Shown here: positions 33,321 to 41,999 of the stretch, one piece after another
Layout of the letters: every line of letters begins with the position of its first letter
Numbering within the stretch: the stretch's first letter is position 1
NCBI GenBank assembly: GCA_022823235.1
Contig: JAJDXO010000011.1
Location: 1 to 64,000, forward strand
From: Rhodospirillales bacterium
GTDB lineage: Bacteria > Pseudomonadota > Alphaproteobacteria > Rhodospirillales > UBA2165
Length of the DNA: 64,000 nt
Direction of reading: 5' to 3'
The notes under the pieces: generated by a model
What the model saw: only the letters and a program-made list of their open reading frames with translations
What the model was told of the DNA's origin: nothing
Database searches by the model: none
Position numbers and translations under genes: made by a program

Positions 33321-34414
33321 TGTCGGGAAAAACCAATCTCATCGGTCTCGGCCGGGATGAGCTGAGCGCCGAACTCGCGGCCATCGGCGAGAAGCCGTTT
33401 CGCGCCAAGCAGCTTTGGCATTGGATCTATCACCGGGGCGCCCGCGAGTTTGCCGGCATGACGACGCTGGGCGGGGACTTGCGGCGGAAGCTCGCCGAAA
33501 ACTACGTGGTCGCGCTGCCCGAGATCATCACCGAGCAGCGCTCGAACGACGGTACCCGCAAGTGGCTGGTCGGCACCGAGGACGACAACCGGGTCGAGGC
33601 GGTCTACATCCCCGAAGAGGACCGGGGCGCCATGTGCATCTCCTCGCAGGTGGGCTGCACCCTGGCCTGCACCTTCTGTCATACGGGCACCCAGAAGCTG
33701 GTCCGCAACCTCACGGCGGGCGAGATCGTCGGGCAGTTCATGATCGGGCGCGACTCGTACGGCGAATGGCCGTCGCCCAAGGAGGGCCGTATGCTGTCCA
33801 ACATCGTCATGATGGGGATGGGCGAGCCGCTGTTCAACACCGACAACGTCATCAAGGCGCTGACCATCATCATGGACGGGGACGGGCTCTCGGTCTCCAA
33901 GCGGCGGATTACGCTCTCGACCTCGGGTGTGGTGCCGGAGATCGAACGCGTGGGGCGGGAGCTCGGTGTCGGACTGGCGATTTCACTGCACGCGGTCACC
34001 GACGAGTTGCGCGACGTGCTGGTGCCGATCAACAGGAAATACCCGATCGAGGAGTTGCTGCGGGCCTGCCGGGATTATCCGGCGGCCTCCAACGCGCGGC
34101 GCATCACCTTCGAGTACGTGATGCTTGACGGGGTGAACGATTCGCCGGCCGAAGCCCGCGAGATGGCGCGCCTGCTGAAGGACGTCCCGGCCAAGATCAA
34201 CCTGATCCCGTTCAACAAATGGCCGGGCGCCATTTACGACTGCACGCCCGCGCCCAGGATCAGGAAGTTCTCCGAAACCCTGAACGACCTCGGCCTGTCA
34301 GCGCCCATCCGGGTGCCGCGCGGCCGGGACATCCTCGCCGCCTGCGGCCAGCTCAAATCGGAGAGCGTGCGGGCGCACAAGGCGAAGCTGGCGGACACTG
34401 CACTCCCCGCTTAA
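33320..34414 (+). CDS. rlmN: Dual-specificity rRNA/tRNA adenine-C2 methyltransferase RlmN
   Basis: A 364-residue radical SAM enzyme that methylates A2503 of 23S rRNA and A37 of some tRNAs. The cluster motif [11 protein letters not shown] (CxxxCxxC) follows [13 protein letters not shown] and [12 protein letters not shown] are also diagnostic, and the second catalytic Cys is near the C-terminus in ILAACGQL. The ATG at 33320 shares a base with the upstream stop, indicating coupling to the IalB gene. A longer in-frame start at 32792 would duplicate the IalB region and is rejected. Confidence 0.96.
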   Translation: MSGKTNLIGLGRDELSAELAAIGEKPFRAKQLWHWIYHRGAREFAGMTTLGGDLRRKLAENYVVALPEIITEQRSNDGTRKWLVGTEDDNRVEAVYIPEEDRGAMCISSQVGCTLACTFCHTGTQKLVRNLTAGEIVGQFMIGRDSYGEWPSPKEGRMLSNIVMMGMGEPLFNTDNVIKALTIIMDGDGLSVSKRRITLSTSGVVPEIERVGRELGVGLAISLHAVTDELRDVLVPINRKYPIEELLRACRDYPAASNARRITFEYVMLDGVNDSPAEAREMARLLKDVPAKINLIPFNKWPGAIYDCTPAPRIRKFSETLNDLGLSAPIRVPRGRDILAACGQLKSESVRAHKAKLADTALPA

Positions 34415-34471
34415 CACACGTATCCCCTCCCTCTATCTTCAAATTGCAGAATTGGAATTGGAGGGCGCGGC

Positions 34472-35407
34472 GTGAAACTCCCTGTATTCGCCACGGTGGG
34501 GCGGTCCTATGTCCAGTGTTTTCGGAATTGGGATCTGGTGGTGGCTCACGCGGCGGTCATCTGGATATTCTTTGTCGCGACCGCTTGGTTTCTCCTGAAT
34601 GCCATCGGTGTGGCCGATTTGATCGCCGGTGGCGCGGAGCAATCGGACAGAGCGATAGAGCGAATGAAAGAGCTGTCCGATACCGAGCTGGTTTTCGACT
34701 TCGTTTGGTGGGCGATTTTTCTACTTTTGCTGACGCCGTTTGCGACGGCATGGCATCGGCGGTTCGCTTTGGGCCGTAAATTGGTGCCGGCCACTCAGGC
34801 ACTTCGGTTTGGGAAGCTTCAGGTATCGGTATTTGTCCAGTTGATAGTGCTGCTTGTGGCGTATTTCGTGACATTTGCTCTGGCAATCGTGATGGGGCTA
34901 ATTCTCGCGGTTGCAATTGGTTTGGCGATCGGGGAATTTCAGTTGCCAAGCTCGTTTCAATCGATTGAGTTTCAGTCGAATAACCCACTTGTGGTTATCC
35001 CCCCCGCACTTCTGGCTCTGTTCGTGATTGTCACGGTTTCGCTTCGAATTTGGCCGGTGATTCCCGCCCGGGCCCTGGAGCAGCCGCTGGGCTTGGTGGG
35101 TTCCTGGAAACTGATGCGGGGCAATACCATTCGAACGTTCTGGATTTTCATGTTTTGCATGCTCATCACGTACATTCCGATGGTGGTGATCGTGTTGGTG
35201 TTCATCGGATCTGAGCTTGCGCTCATGGTGTTCAAACCGTCGGCATTCGGTTTCTCGACCATAGCGATTGGTCTGATCGTGGTTGCGCTGTTCTATGCGT
35301 GGTTGATCGGCGTAGTCCTATCGGTGATGTCGATCGCCCATGGGCGTCTGACGGGTACACCCCTGGCGCCGGCCGGGCAGGAAGGCCATTCGGACTCCCG
35401 GACGTAG
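34472..35407 (+). CDS. Polytopic membrane protein of unknown function, AT-richer paralog
   Basis: A 311-residue protein with about six hydrophobic segments and short charged loops. It begins MKLPVFATVGRSY, closely matching MKLPVMMTVREAL of the 38450-39226 protein, and shares WHRR/WHRA after helix 2, so the two are paralogs. Its DNA is visibly less GC-rich, with many A/T-ending codons (TTT, ATT, CTT), than flanking genes, suggesting separate acquisition or relaxed selection. No known domain recognised. TTGGAG precedes the ATG. Confidence 0.75.
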   Translation: MKLPVFATVGRSYVQCFRNWDLVVAHAAVIWIFFVATAWFLLNAIGVADLIAGGAEQSDRAIERMKELSDTELVFDFVWWAIFLLLLTPFATAWHRRFALGRKLVPATQALRFGKLQVSVFVQLIVLLVAYFVTFALAIVMGLILAVAIGLAIGEFQLPSSFQSIEFQSNNPLVVIPPALLALFVIVTVSLRIWPVIPARALEQPLGLVGSWKLMRGNTIRTFWIFMFCMLITYIPMVVIVLVFIGSELALMVFKPSAFGFSTIAIGLIVVALFYAWLIGVVLSVMSIAHGRLTGTPLAPAGQEGHSDSRT

Positions 35408-35428
35408 AATCTTGGGTGCGTGAAACGC

Positions 35429-36865
35429 CTACCACGCCTCGAAACTGAACGGTGACGGGCCGCGCTGATAGGCGGGGACGGTGAGGCGCCGGTTCAAGGG
35501 CGGCTGGGCCCGGTCGGCGCAATCGGCGCGCTGACAGAGGCGGCAATTGATCCCCACCGGCGTCGCCGCATCCTCGTGGGTGAGGTCGAGCCTGTCGGCG
35601 TAGGCGATCTTCTTCACGTAGTCGGCGCTGCACCCCACCCCGATCGCCCGCAGCCGCGCCCTGCCGCCCGGCTCCTGGGTCGGCACCGAGCGGGCGAAGG
35701 TGAAGTACCGGGCGCCGTCTTCCATTTCCATCAGCTGGGTGATGGTCCGGCCCGGCGAACGGAACGCCTCGTGGATATTCCAGCGGGGACAGGTGCCGCC
35801 GAAGCGGGCGAAATGAAAGCCGCCGGTGGAGTACTGCTTCAGCACGTTGCCCGCATGGTCGATGGAGAGAAAGAAGAACGGCACCCCGCGGGCGCCCGGG
35901 CGCCCCAACGTGGTCAGCCGGTGGCAGACCTGCTCGAAGGACCCGGCAAACCGGGCGCCGATGGCATGCACGTCGTAGCGCATCTCCTCGGCCGCCTTGA
36001 GGAACGGCCCGTAGGGCATCATCACCGCGCCGGCGAAATAATTGGCGAGCCCGAGCCGGGCCAACGCCCGCACCTCGTCTCCCTTGAGACCCGCCTCGTC
36101 CATCACCCCCTCGATCAGGTCCCGGTACCCGAGCAGCCCCAACTGCTGGGCGACGACGAAGCCGCGGGTGGACGCGTCGAGCCATTCGGAGATGAACAGC
36201 CGGCGCGAGTGCCTGTCGAGACGCCAGCGCGATCCGGCCAGCACCTCCGCCGGTACGATGCGGACGCTGGTGTCGTGAGCGGTCTTGAGCTGATCCTTGA
36301 GCCCGTGGAAGAGGTCGGCGGAATCGAATCCGGCATCTTCCCACAGGGTCTCGACGGCGCTCTCGAGAACGGGAAAATGGTTGCCCGCCCCGGTGAAGAA
36401 ATCCCGGGCCTCTTCCAGCGGCTGGCGGTGCGACTCCGGACCGGCGGCGGGTCCCGTTTCGACCTGCTCGGCGAGTTCGACGGCGGCTTCGACCCCCTTC
36501 CGATAGGCCCGGTAAAGGGTCACCATCGCTTGCGCGGCGGCGGGGGAGGCGCCGACCAGATCGGCGAGTTCCGAATTACCGACGTTCAATCCCTCGAACA
36601 GGGGGTCGGTGAGCACTTCCTTCAGGGAGGCGGCGGCGCGGGCCTCGTCATCGCCCGAGAAATCCTTCAAATCCACGTCGAACGTGTCGGCCAGACGGAG
36701 CAGCAGTTGGGCGCTCAACGGCCGCTGGTTGCGCTCCACCAGATTGAGGTAGCTGGTGGAAATGCCGAGATCGTCGGCCATCTGCGCCTGGGTGGCCCCC
36801 AGATCCCGCCGAAGGCGGCGGATTCGAGTGCCGGCAAAGATCTTCTTATCGCTTAGGACGGCCAT
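35429..36865 (-). CDS. XRE-type regulator with ImmA/IrrE-like domain (ScfR/RamB family)
   Basis: A 478-residue regulator. Residues about 15-70 are a XRE helix-turn-helix (LGATQAQMADDLGISTSYLNLVERNQRPLSAQ region), followed by an ImmA/IrrE-like domain and a C-terminal DUF2083-type segment with clustered Cys (CSADY, CRLCQRADCADRA). ScfR, RamB and MccR relatives sense acyl-CoA status and control the glyoxylate shunt or methylcitrate cycle. Its divergence from aceA across 158 bp of repeats fits that role strongly. Whether it activates or represses here cannot be read from sequence. Confidence 0.88.
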   Translation of the reverse strand: MAVLSDKKIFAGTRIRRLRRDLGATQAQMADDLGISTSYLNLVERNQRPLSAQLLLRLADTFDVDLKDFSGDDEARAAASLKEVLTDPLFEGLNVGNSELADLVGASPAAAQAMVTLYRAYRKGVEAAVELAEQVETGPAAGPESHRQPLEEARDFFTGAGNHFPVLESAVETLWEDAGFDSADLFHGLKDQLKTAHDTSVRIVPAEVLAGSRWRLDRHSRRLFISEWLDASTRGFVVAQQLGLLGYRDLIEGVMDEAGLKGDEVRALARLGLANYFAGAVMMPYGPFLKAAEEMRYDVHAIGARFAGSFEQVCHRLTTLGRPGARGVPFFFLSIDHAGNVLKQYSTGGFHFARFGGTCPRWNIHEAFRSPGRTITQLMEMEDGARYFTFARSVPTQEPGGRARLRAIGVGCSADYVKKIAYADRLDLTHEDAATPVGINCRLCQRADCADRAQPPLNRRLTVPAYQRGPSPFSFEAW

Positions 36866-37023
36866 GGCGACATATCACATCTTTTACAAAATTGACAAAA
36901 TGACAAATGTATTCTGCAAGTCGGTAAACATATTTACCTTATTAAACTCAATAGCTTATGGACTAATCTGGCGTGGATGTAAAGTATGTCCGGATCATCA
37001 ATCTAGGGATTTCGGAGGTAACC
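36866..37023. promoter_or_regulatory. Regulatory region between scfR-like gene and aceA
   Basis: An AT-rich 158-bp spacer. ACAAA-type units repeat in direct orientation at 36886, 36895 and 36903, and a perfect palindrome GGTAAA-CATA-TTTACC occupies 36923-36938. These are plausible binding sites for the adjacent regulator. A TCGGAGG ribosome-binding site lies just before the aceA ATG at 37024. Confidence 0.6.
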
Positions 37024-38319
37024 ATGAATCCGCCCGGCAAGTCATTCGAAGAGTTCATCCAGAGCGCGCCGGACGGCCGCTATCACGGCATCGAACGGAC
37101 CTATGGCGCGGCCGATGTCGCCCGCCTCCGAGGTTCGGTACAAATCCAACATACCCTCGCCGAAAGGGGCGCCAACCGCTTGTGGGAACTGCTCCACGAG
37201 CGGGATTACGTGAATTCCCTCGGCGCCATGTCCGGCAACCAGGCCATGCAGCAAGTCCGCGCCGGTCTGGAGGCCATCTATCTTTCCGGCTGGCAAGTGG
37301 CGGCCGACGCCAACACGGCGGGCGCCATGTATCCGGACCAAAGCCTCTACCCGGCCAACTCCGGACCGGAACTGGTCAGGAAGATCAACCGCACCCTTCA
37401 GCGCGCGGATCAGATCGAACATTCCGAGGGCGGCGCCGGCCGCGACTGGTTCGCCCCCATCGTCGCCGACGCCGAGGCCGGCTTCGGCGGACCCTTGAAC
37501 GTTTTCGAGATCACCAAGGCCTACATCGAGGCCGGCGCCGCGGGCATCCACTTCGAGGACCAGCTGGCGTCCGAGAAAAAGTGCGGCCACCTGGGCGGCA
37601 AGGTGCTGATCCCGACCGGACAGCACATCCGTCACCTGAACGCCGCGCGGCTCGCCGCCGACGTGATGGGCGTCCCGACACTGATCGTCTGCCGCACCGA
37701 TGCGGAAAGCGCCAGGCTGCTCACCTCCGACATCGACGAGCGGGACCGTCCGTTCATCGAAGGCCACCGGACGCCGGAAGGCTTCTTCCGGGTGCGGGGC
37801 GGCGTCGAGGCGTGCATCGCCCGGTGCCTCAACTACGCGCCGTATTCCGATCTCATGTGGTGGGAGACCTCGAAGCCGAACCTGGAGCAGGCGCGGATCT
37901 TCGCCGAGGCCGTCCACAAGGAATATCCGGGCAAGATGCTGGCCTACAACTGTTCGCCCAGTTTCAACTGGCGGGCCAACCTCGACGACGCCGACATCGC
38001 CAGGTTCCAGCGCGAACTGGGCGCCATGGGCTACAAGTTCCAGTTCGTGACCCTTGCCGGTTTCCATCAGCTCAACCACGGCATGTTCGAGCTCGCCGGC
38101 GCCTATCGCGAGCGCGGCATGGCGGCGTACTCGGAGCTGCAGGAAGCCGAATTCGCCGCCGAAGCGATGGGCTACACCGCCACCCGTCACCAGCGGGAAG
38201 TCGGCACCGGCTACTTCGATGCGGTCGCCACCGCCCTCTCCGGCGGCCGGTCCTCGACCACGGCTATGGCCGAGAGCACCGAAGCCGACCAGTTCACCCC
38301 GGCCCAAGCCGCGGAATAA
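37024..38319 (+). CDS. aceA: Isocitrate lyase
   Basis: A 431-residue isocitrate lyase that splits isocitrate into succinate and glyoxylate, the entry to the glyoxylate shunt for growth on acetate, fatty acids or ketone bodies. The signature KKCGHLGGK carries catalytic Cys187; [11 protein letters not shown] and VCRTDAES supply metal-binding residues. The ATG at 37024 follows TCGGAGGTAACC; the earlier ATG at 36973 has no site. No malate synthase is in the window. A strong terminator follows at 38364-38401. Confidence 0.97.
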   Translation: MNPPGKSFEEFIQSAPDGRYHGIERTYGAADVARLRGSVQIQHTLAERGANRLWELLHERDYVNSLGAMSGNQAMQQVRAGLEAIYLSGWQVAADANTAGAMYPDQSLYPANSGPELVRKINRTLQRADQIEHSEGGAGRDWFAPIVADAEAGFGGPLNVFEITKAYIEAGAAGIHFEDQLASEKKCGHLGGKVLIPTGQHIRHLNAARLAADVMGVPTLIVCRTDAESARLLTSDIDERDRPFIEGHRTPEGFFRVRGGVEACIARCLNYAPYSDLMWWETSKPNLEQARIFAEAVHKEYPGKMLAYNCSPSFNWRANLDDADIARFQRELGAMGYKFQFVTLAGFHQLNHGMFELAGAYRERGMAAYSELQEAEFAAEAMGYTATRHQREVGTGYFDAVATALSGGRSSTTAMAESTEADQFTPAQAAE

Positions 38320-38363
38320 GCGGCAGCGAAACGCCACGCTTCGTCGCTAGGGCCTAAAATACT

Positions 38364-38401
38364 GCGCCGGTCCCCCCGCCCGAGGGGCTGGCGCTTTTTT
38401 T
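38364..38401 (+). terminator. Intrinsic terminator of aceA
   Basis: GCGCCGGTCCCC pairs with GGGGCTGGCGC around a short loop and is followed by seven T residues (38395-38401). It closes the aceA transcript and insulates the downstream membrane-protein gene. Confidence 0.9.
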
Positions 38402-38449
38402 GTCCGGTGCCGCCCTCTAAAGTGGCATGCGGACAGTCGGGAGGGACCC

Positions 38450-39226
38450 ATGAAACTGCCGGTCATGATGACGGTACGGGAGGCGCTGGGCTTCGTCTGG
38501 GAGAACCGGATGTGGGCGATCAACCTTGCCCTGCCGGCGATCGTCATCACCGGCATCCTGACGGCCGTCGCCGGCGTGACCGGCCCGGCGCCGACCCCCG
38601 GCCAGCCGGTGCAGCTTCAGTTCATCCAGGTGGCGCTTCTGGTGTTCAACATCTGGTTCACCATCGTCTATTCGGTGGCCTGGCACCGGGCGTATCTCGC
38701 CGAGGAGCGGAACGCCACGGTGCTGGAATGCTATCTCTGGCGGATGCGGACGACCAGGTTCGTCATCCAGTACCTCAAGCTGTTCATCATCTTCGGCGTC
38801 ATCGGTTTCTTTTTCGTGCTCATCTTCCTCGGCGTGTCCGGCTCGCCCATCGGAGCCGGCGCCACGTTCGGGGCCGGCGCCGTGGTGTTCCTGTGGCTGA
38901 CCGGCCGCCTGATCCTGATTCTTCCCGCTACCTGCGTCGATCATGATCTGAGCCTCCGCGACGTGCTGGTGCTCAGCGGGGGCAACGGCTGGCAGGTGGT
39001 CGGCGCGATGATCGTCGCCGGCCTCATCACCGCCGTCGTCGGAGCGGTGCCGCTGATGATCGCTGCCGGTATCGTCGCCGCGACCGGCGCCGGCGAGACC
39101 TTGTCGGGGTCGCTCGCCATCTCCCTGGTCGGCCAGTTCATCGGCTTTGTCGGTATCGCGCTGGGCGTCTCGGTTCTGTCGGTTGCCTACGGGAAACTGT
39201 CCGCCGCGCAATCCTCCGGCCGATAG
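38450..39226 (+). CDS. Polytopic membrane protein of unknown function, GC-rich paralog
   Basis: A 258-residue protein with about six transmembrane segments, beginning MKLPVMMTVREALGFVWENR and paralogous to the 34472-35407 product. Shared features are the MKLPV start, a Trp-containing first helix, a WHRA motif after helix 2 and a C-terminal helix ending near SVLSVAYGKL. Unlike that paralog its base composition matches the genome. It follows the aceA terminator and has its own GGGAGGG site before the ATG. Function unknown. Confidence 0.75.
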   Translation: MKLPVMMTVREALGFVWENRMWAINLALPAIVITGILTAVAGVTGPAPTPGQPVQLQFIQVALLVFNIWFTIVYSVAWHRAYLAEERNATVLECYLWRMRTTRFVIQYLKLFIIFGVIGFFFVLIFLGVSGSPIGAGATFGAGAVVFLWLTGRLILILPATCVDHDLSLRDVLVLSGGNGWQVVGAMIVAGLITAVVGAVPLMIAAGIVAATGAGETLSGSLAISLVGQFIGFVGIALGVSVLSVAYGKLSAAQSSGR

Positions 39227-39296
39227 GGCGCGGCCGGCCTTTCCCAACCCGACTAAAACGTGTAGGTGTCTCACCGCTCATCGCGGAGGAATTCAA

Positions 39297-39956
39297 ATGC
39301 CTGTCGATCGGGAACTGATCTACGTGGGCGATCCCATGTGCTCGTGGTGCTACGGGTTCGCGCCGGCGAAGGCCAGGCTGGAGGACCAGTGCCGGGGCCG
39401 CGCCGCGGTGACGTTTGTCGCCGGCGGGCTGCATATCGACTGGACCGAGCCCCAGGACCGGAAGCGCATCGACTTTCTGCGCGAGCACTGGGAGGAGATC
39501 AACCAGCGCACCGGCCAGCCGTTCAAGTTCGGCATCCTGGAGCGCACCGACTTCGTCTACAACACCGAGGCCGCCTGCCGCGCCGCCGTCACCGCGCGGA
39601 TGATGGAAGGCAACGACACGGCGCTCAAGTTCTTCACCCGCCTGCAGACCGCTTTCTACGCCGAAAACCTGGACGTCACGCAGGAAGGCGTGCTGATCGG
39701 CTTGGCGGCCGACTTCGGTCTCGGCAAGGATAAGTTCACCGAGCTGTTCAGCTCCGACGAAATGAAGGCCGAGACCATGCGCGACTTCCAGTTCGCCCAG
39801 CGCATGGGGGTTACCGGCTTCCCCACGGTGGTGGTCAACGACCGTACCGGCTACGCCTACCTCACCGTCGGCTGGCAGCCCTACGAGCAGTTGGAGCCCA
39901 TCGTCGAAGCCTGGCTCACCGACCAGCTCGACCGCCAGAGCCAAGCGGCGGAGTAG
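39297..39956 (+). CDS. DsbA-family (FrnE-like) thiol oxidoreductase
   Basis: A 219-residue thioredoxin-fold protein of the DsbA family with an inserted helical domain. The redox site CSWC is at residues 15-18 (DPMCSWCYGF) and the cis-proline loop is GVTGFPTVVV near residue 178. With no signal peptide it is probably cytoplasmic, like FrnE or 2-hydroxychromene-isomerase relatives. ATG 39297 has GGAGGA 6 bp upstream; the long upstream frame from 39147 overlaps the previous gene. Confidence 0.87.
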   Translation: MPVDRELIYVGDPMCSWCYGFAPAKARLEDQCRGRAAVTFVAGGLHIDWTEPQDRKRIDFLREHWEEINQRTGQPFKFGILERTDFVYNTEAACRAAVTARMMEGNDTALKFFTRLQTAFYAENLDVTQEGVLIGLAADFGLGKDKFTELFSSDEMKAETMRDFQFAQRMGVTGFPTVVVNDRTGYAYLTVGWQPYEQLEPIVEAWLTDQLDRQSQAAE

Positions 39957-39965
39957 GGGTGGGAC

Positions 39966-39993
39966 TTGAGGCGCACGCCTTAATCCCTATACT
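39966..39993 (+). promoter_or_regulatory. Predicted sigma-70 promoter of argG
   Basis: TTGAGG (39966-39971) and TATACT (39988-39993) are separated by 16 bp, about 55 bp upstream of the argG start. Confidence 0.55.
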
Positions 39994-40048
39994 GCGCCGG
40001 CGATTCGACGGCGGGTCATAATCCGCTGAGACTTAAGGGTTTTTCGTG

Positions 40049-41260
40049 ATGGCGGACGACGTCAAAAAAGTGGTGCTGGCTTACTCGGGCGGCCTCGATA
40101 CCTCGGTCATTCTGAAGTGGCTGCAGGAGGAGAAGGGCTGCGAGGTGGTGACCTTCACCGCCGATCTCGGCCAGGGCGAGGAAGTGGAGCCGGCCCGGGC
40201 CAAGGCCGAGATGCTGGGCATCAGGGAAATCTACATCGAGGACCTCCGGGAAGAGTTCGTCCGCGATTACGTGTTTCCCATGTTCCGGGCCAACGCCCTC
40301 TATGAGGGGACGTACCTGTTGGGCACCTCCATCGCCCGGCCGCTGATCGCCAGGCGCCAGATCGAAATCGCGGCGGAAGTCGGCGCCGACGCGGTCTCCC
40401 ACGGGGCCACCGGCAAGGGCAACGACCAGGTGCGGTTCGAGCTCGGCTACTACGCCCTCAATCCGGACATCAAGATCATCGCGCCGTGGCGGGAGTGGGA
40501 CCTCCAGTCCCGCACCCAGCTCATCGATTACGCCCAGAAGCATCAGATCCCCATCCCCAAGGACAAGGAGGATGAGCCGCCCTATTCGACGGACGCCAAC
40601 CTCTTGCACATCTCCTACGAGGGGAAGGCGCTGGAGGATCCGGACGTGGCGCCCGACGAGGACATGTTCACCCGGAGCGTGGCGCCGGAAAACGCGCCGG
40701 ACGAGCCGCTGATCATCGAAATCGAATATGAGAAGGGCGATCCCGTCGCCGTCGACGGCCACGCGATGAGCCCCGCGGCGCTGCTCACCCATCTGAATCG
40801 GGTGGCCGGCGATCACGGGATCGGCCGGGCCGATATCGTCGAGAACCGGTTCGTCGGCATGAAATCGCGCGGCGTCTACGAAACCCCCGGCGGCACCGTC
40901 ATGCTGGCCGCCCACCGGGCCATGGAGAGCATCACCCTCGATCGCAACGCCGCGCACCTCAAGGACGAGCTGATGCCCCGCTATGCGGAGTTGATCTACA
41001 ACGGATTCTGGTTCGCGCCCGAGCGGGAAATGCTCCAGGCGGCCATCGACAAAAGCCAGGAGAACGTCACCGGCACGGTGCGCCTCAAGCTGTTCAAGGG
41101 CGGGATCACGGTGCTGGGCCGGAAGGCGCCGGGCAGCCTCTATGACGAAGCGACGGTGACCTTCGAGGAGGACAGCGTCTACGACCAGCGGGACGCCGAA
41201 GGGTTCATCAAGCTGAACGCGCTGCGCCTCCGCATCGCCGGCAGGCAGCGCAACAAATAA
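40049..41260 (+). CDS. argG: Argininosuccinate synthase
   Basis: A 403-residue ATP-dependent ligase joining citrulline and aspartate in arginine biosynthesis. The N-type ATP pyrophosphatase loop [10 protein letters not shown] is at residues 9-18; [15 protein letters not shown] and APWREWDL complete the citrulline/aspartate site. ATG 40049 with AAGGG upstream is chosen over the adjacent GTG at 40046. It has its own promoter and is followed by a palindromic repeat that may terminate it. argH is not in the window. Confidence 0.97.
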   Translation: MADDVKKVVLAYSGGLDTSVILKWLQEEKGCEVVTFTADLGQGEEVEPARAKAEMLGIREIYIEDLREEFVRDYVFPMFRANALYEGTYLLGTSIARPLIARRQIEIAAEVGADAVSHGATGKGNDQVRFELGYYALNPDIKIIAPWREWDLQSRTQLIDYAQKHQIPIPKDKEDEPPYSTDANLLHISYEGKALEDPDVAPDEDMFTRSVAPENAPDEPLIIEIEYEKGDPVAVDGHAMSPAALLTHLNRVAGDHGIGRADIVENRFVGMKSRGVYETPGGTVMLAAHRAMESITLDRNAAHLKDELMPRYAELIYNGFWFAPEREMLQAAIDKSQENVTGTVRLKLFKGGITVLGRKAPGSLYDEATVTFEEDSVYDQRDAEGFIKLNALRLRIAGRQRNK

Positions 41261-41273
41261 TATATTCAACGTC

Positions 41274-41296
41274 ATGCCCCGCTTTATGCGGGGCAT
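41274..41296. terminator. Stem-loop repeat downstream of argG
   Basis: Perfect 9-bp arms ATGCCCCGC/GCGGGGCAT with a 5-nt loop, within the context CGTCATG..CATCCACGG. The same architecture occurs at 12665-12694 and the ends of the 130-bp repeats, so it is a repeat family positioned to act as a terminator. Confidence 0.65.
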
Positions 41297-41416
41297 CCAC
41301 GGTTAGGTCCTATGGATGTCCCGGACGAGCCATATCGCCGCGGCCACCTCACATCTTTGTTGATTGACGGGGCTCAGGCGCTGGAATACATCCCCGCCAT
41401 GCGCGTTAATTCGACC

Positions 41417-41977
41417 ATGACCCGACGGTTCGCCTTTCCGGTCCTGATCCTCGCCGCCTTCGTGCTGGCGAGCGCTCCTGCGTCCGCGCAGGCCCAGAAC
41501 AAGATCACGCTGACGCCAGAGATCAAGCAGCGGCTGATCGATGCGCCGCCCCTGAAGGGTGACGGCGTCACCCGCGAGACGTTCAACGGCAAGCCGGTCT
41601 TGGTGACCTTCTTCGCCAGTTGGTGACCCCCGTGCCATACCGAGTTCGGGGAACTCGCGGAATTCATCGGCAAACACGGACCCGGCAAGCTCACCATCAT
41701 CGCGGTGGATTGGCAGGAGAACGCCGAGGGCAACAAGCGCCTGCGGCGGATGATCAGGCGGACCATCCCGGCGCCGGTCCATGTGGTCGACGGCACCCCC
41801 CAGTTGGGCAAGGATTTCGACGGCGTGCACTCCATCCCGGCGGCCTATCTGTTCGATCCGCGGGGCAACGAGATTTTCCGGGTCGGCGGCGATCCGGGCC
41901 CGCCCGGCCGGCATTACATGAATCGGCAGCAGCTGGAACGCGCCCTCGAGGGCATCGAAGCGGCGCGCCTCAACTGA
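41417..41977 (+). CDS. TlpA/thioredoxin-like exported protein with in-frame UGA at the catalytic Cys (candidate selenoprotein)
   Basis: Reading through one TGA at 41624-41626 gives a 186-residue thioredoxin-fold protein (192 from ATG 41399). A signal peptide (MTRRFAFPVLILAAFVLASA) is followed by VLVTFFASW-[UGA]-PPCHTEFGEL, where relatives have WCPPC, then a cis-Pro loop VHSIPAAYLFDPRG. The frame is open and conserved-looking on both sides, and the stop replaces precisely the nucleophilic Cys (one base from TGC). A hairpin at 41641-41657 fits bacterial SECIS spacing. I favour a periplasmic selenocysteine thiol reductase; a nonsense-mutated pseudogene or sequencing error is the alternative. No sel genes are in the window. 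Confidence 0.7.
41641..41657 (+). promoter_or_regulatory. Candidate bacterial SECIS hairpin
   Basis: CGAGTT and AACTCG form a perfect 6-bp stem with loop CGGGG. The loop starts 20 nt after the UGA and its second base is G, meeting the general bacterial SECIS rules as I recall them (loop about 16-37 nt after UGA, G in the first two loop positions, stem of at least 4 bp). CCGTG (41630-41634) can also pair with CACGG (41675-41679) as a lower helix. Confidence 0.55.
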
Positions 41978-41999
41978 TCCTAATCACGGCCACATGACG

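Noticed and set aside
41312..41626. Thioredoxin fragment treated as a complete 104-residue gene
   Set aside because: It ends exactly at the CxxC motif and the remaining fold continues in frame after the UGA, so it is not an independent gene.
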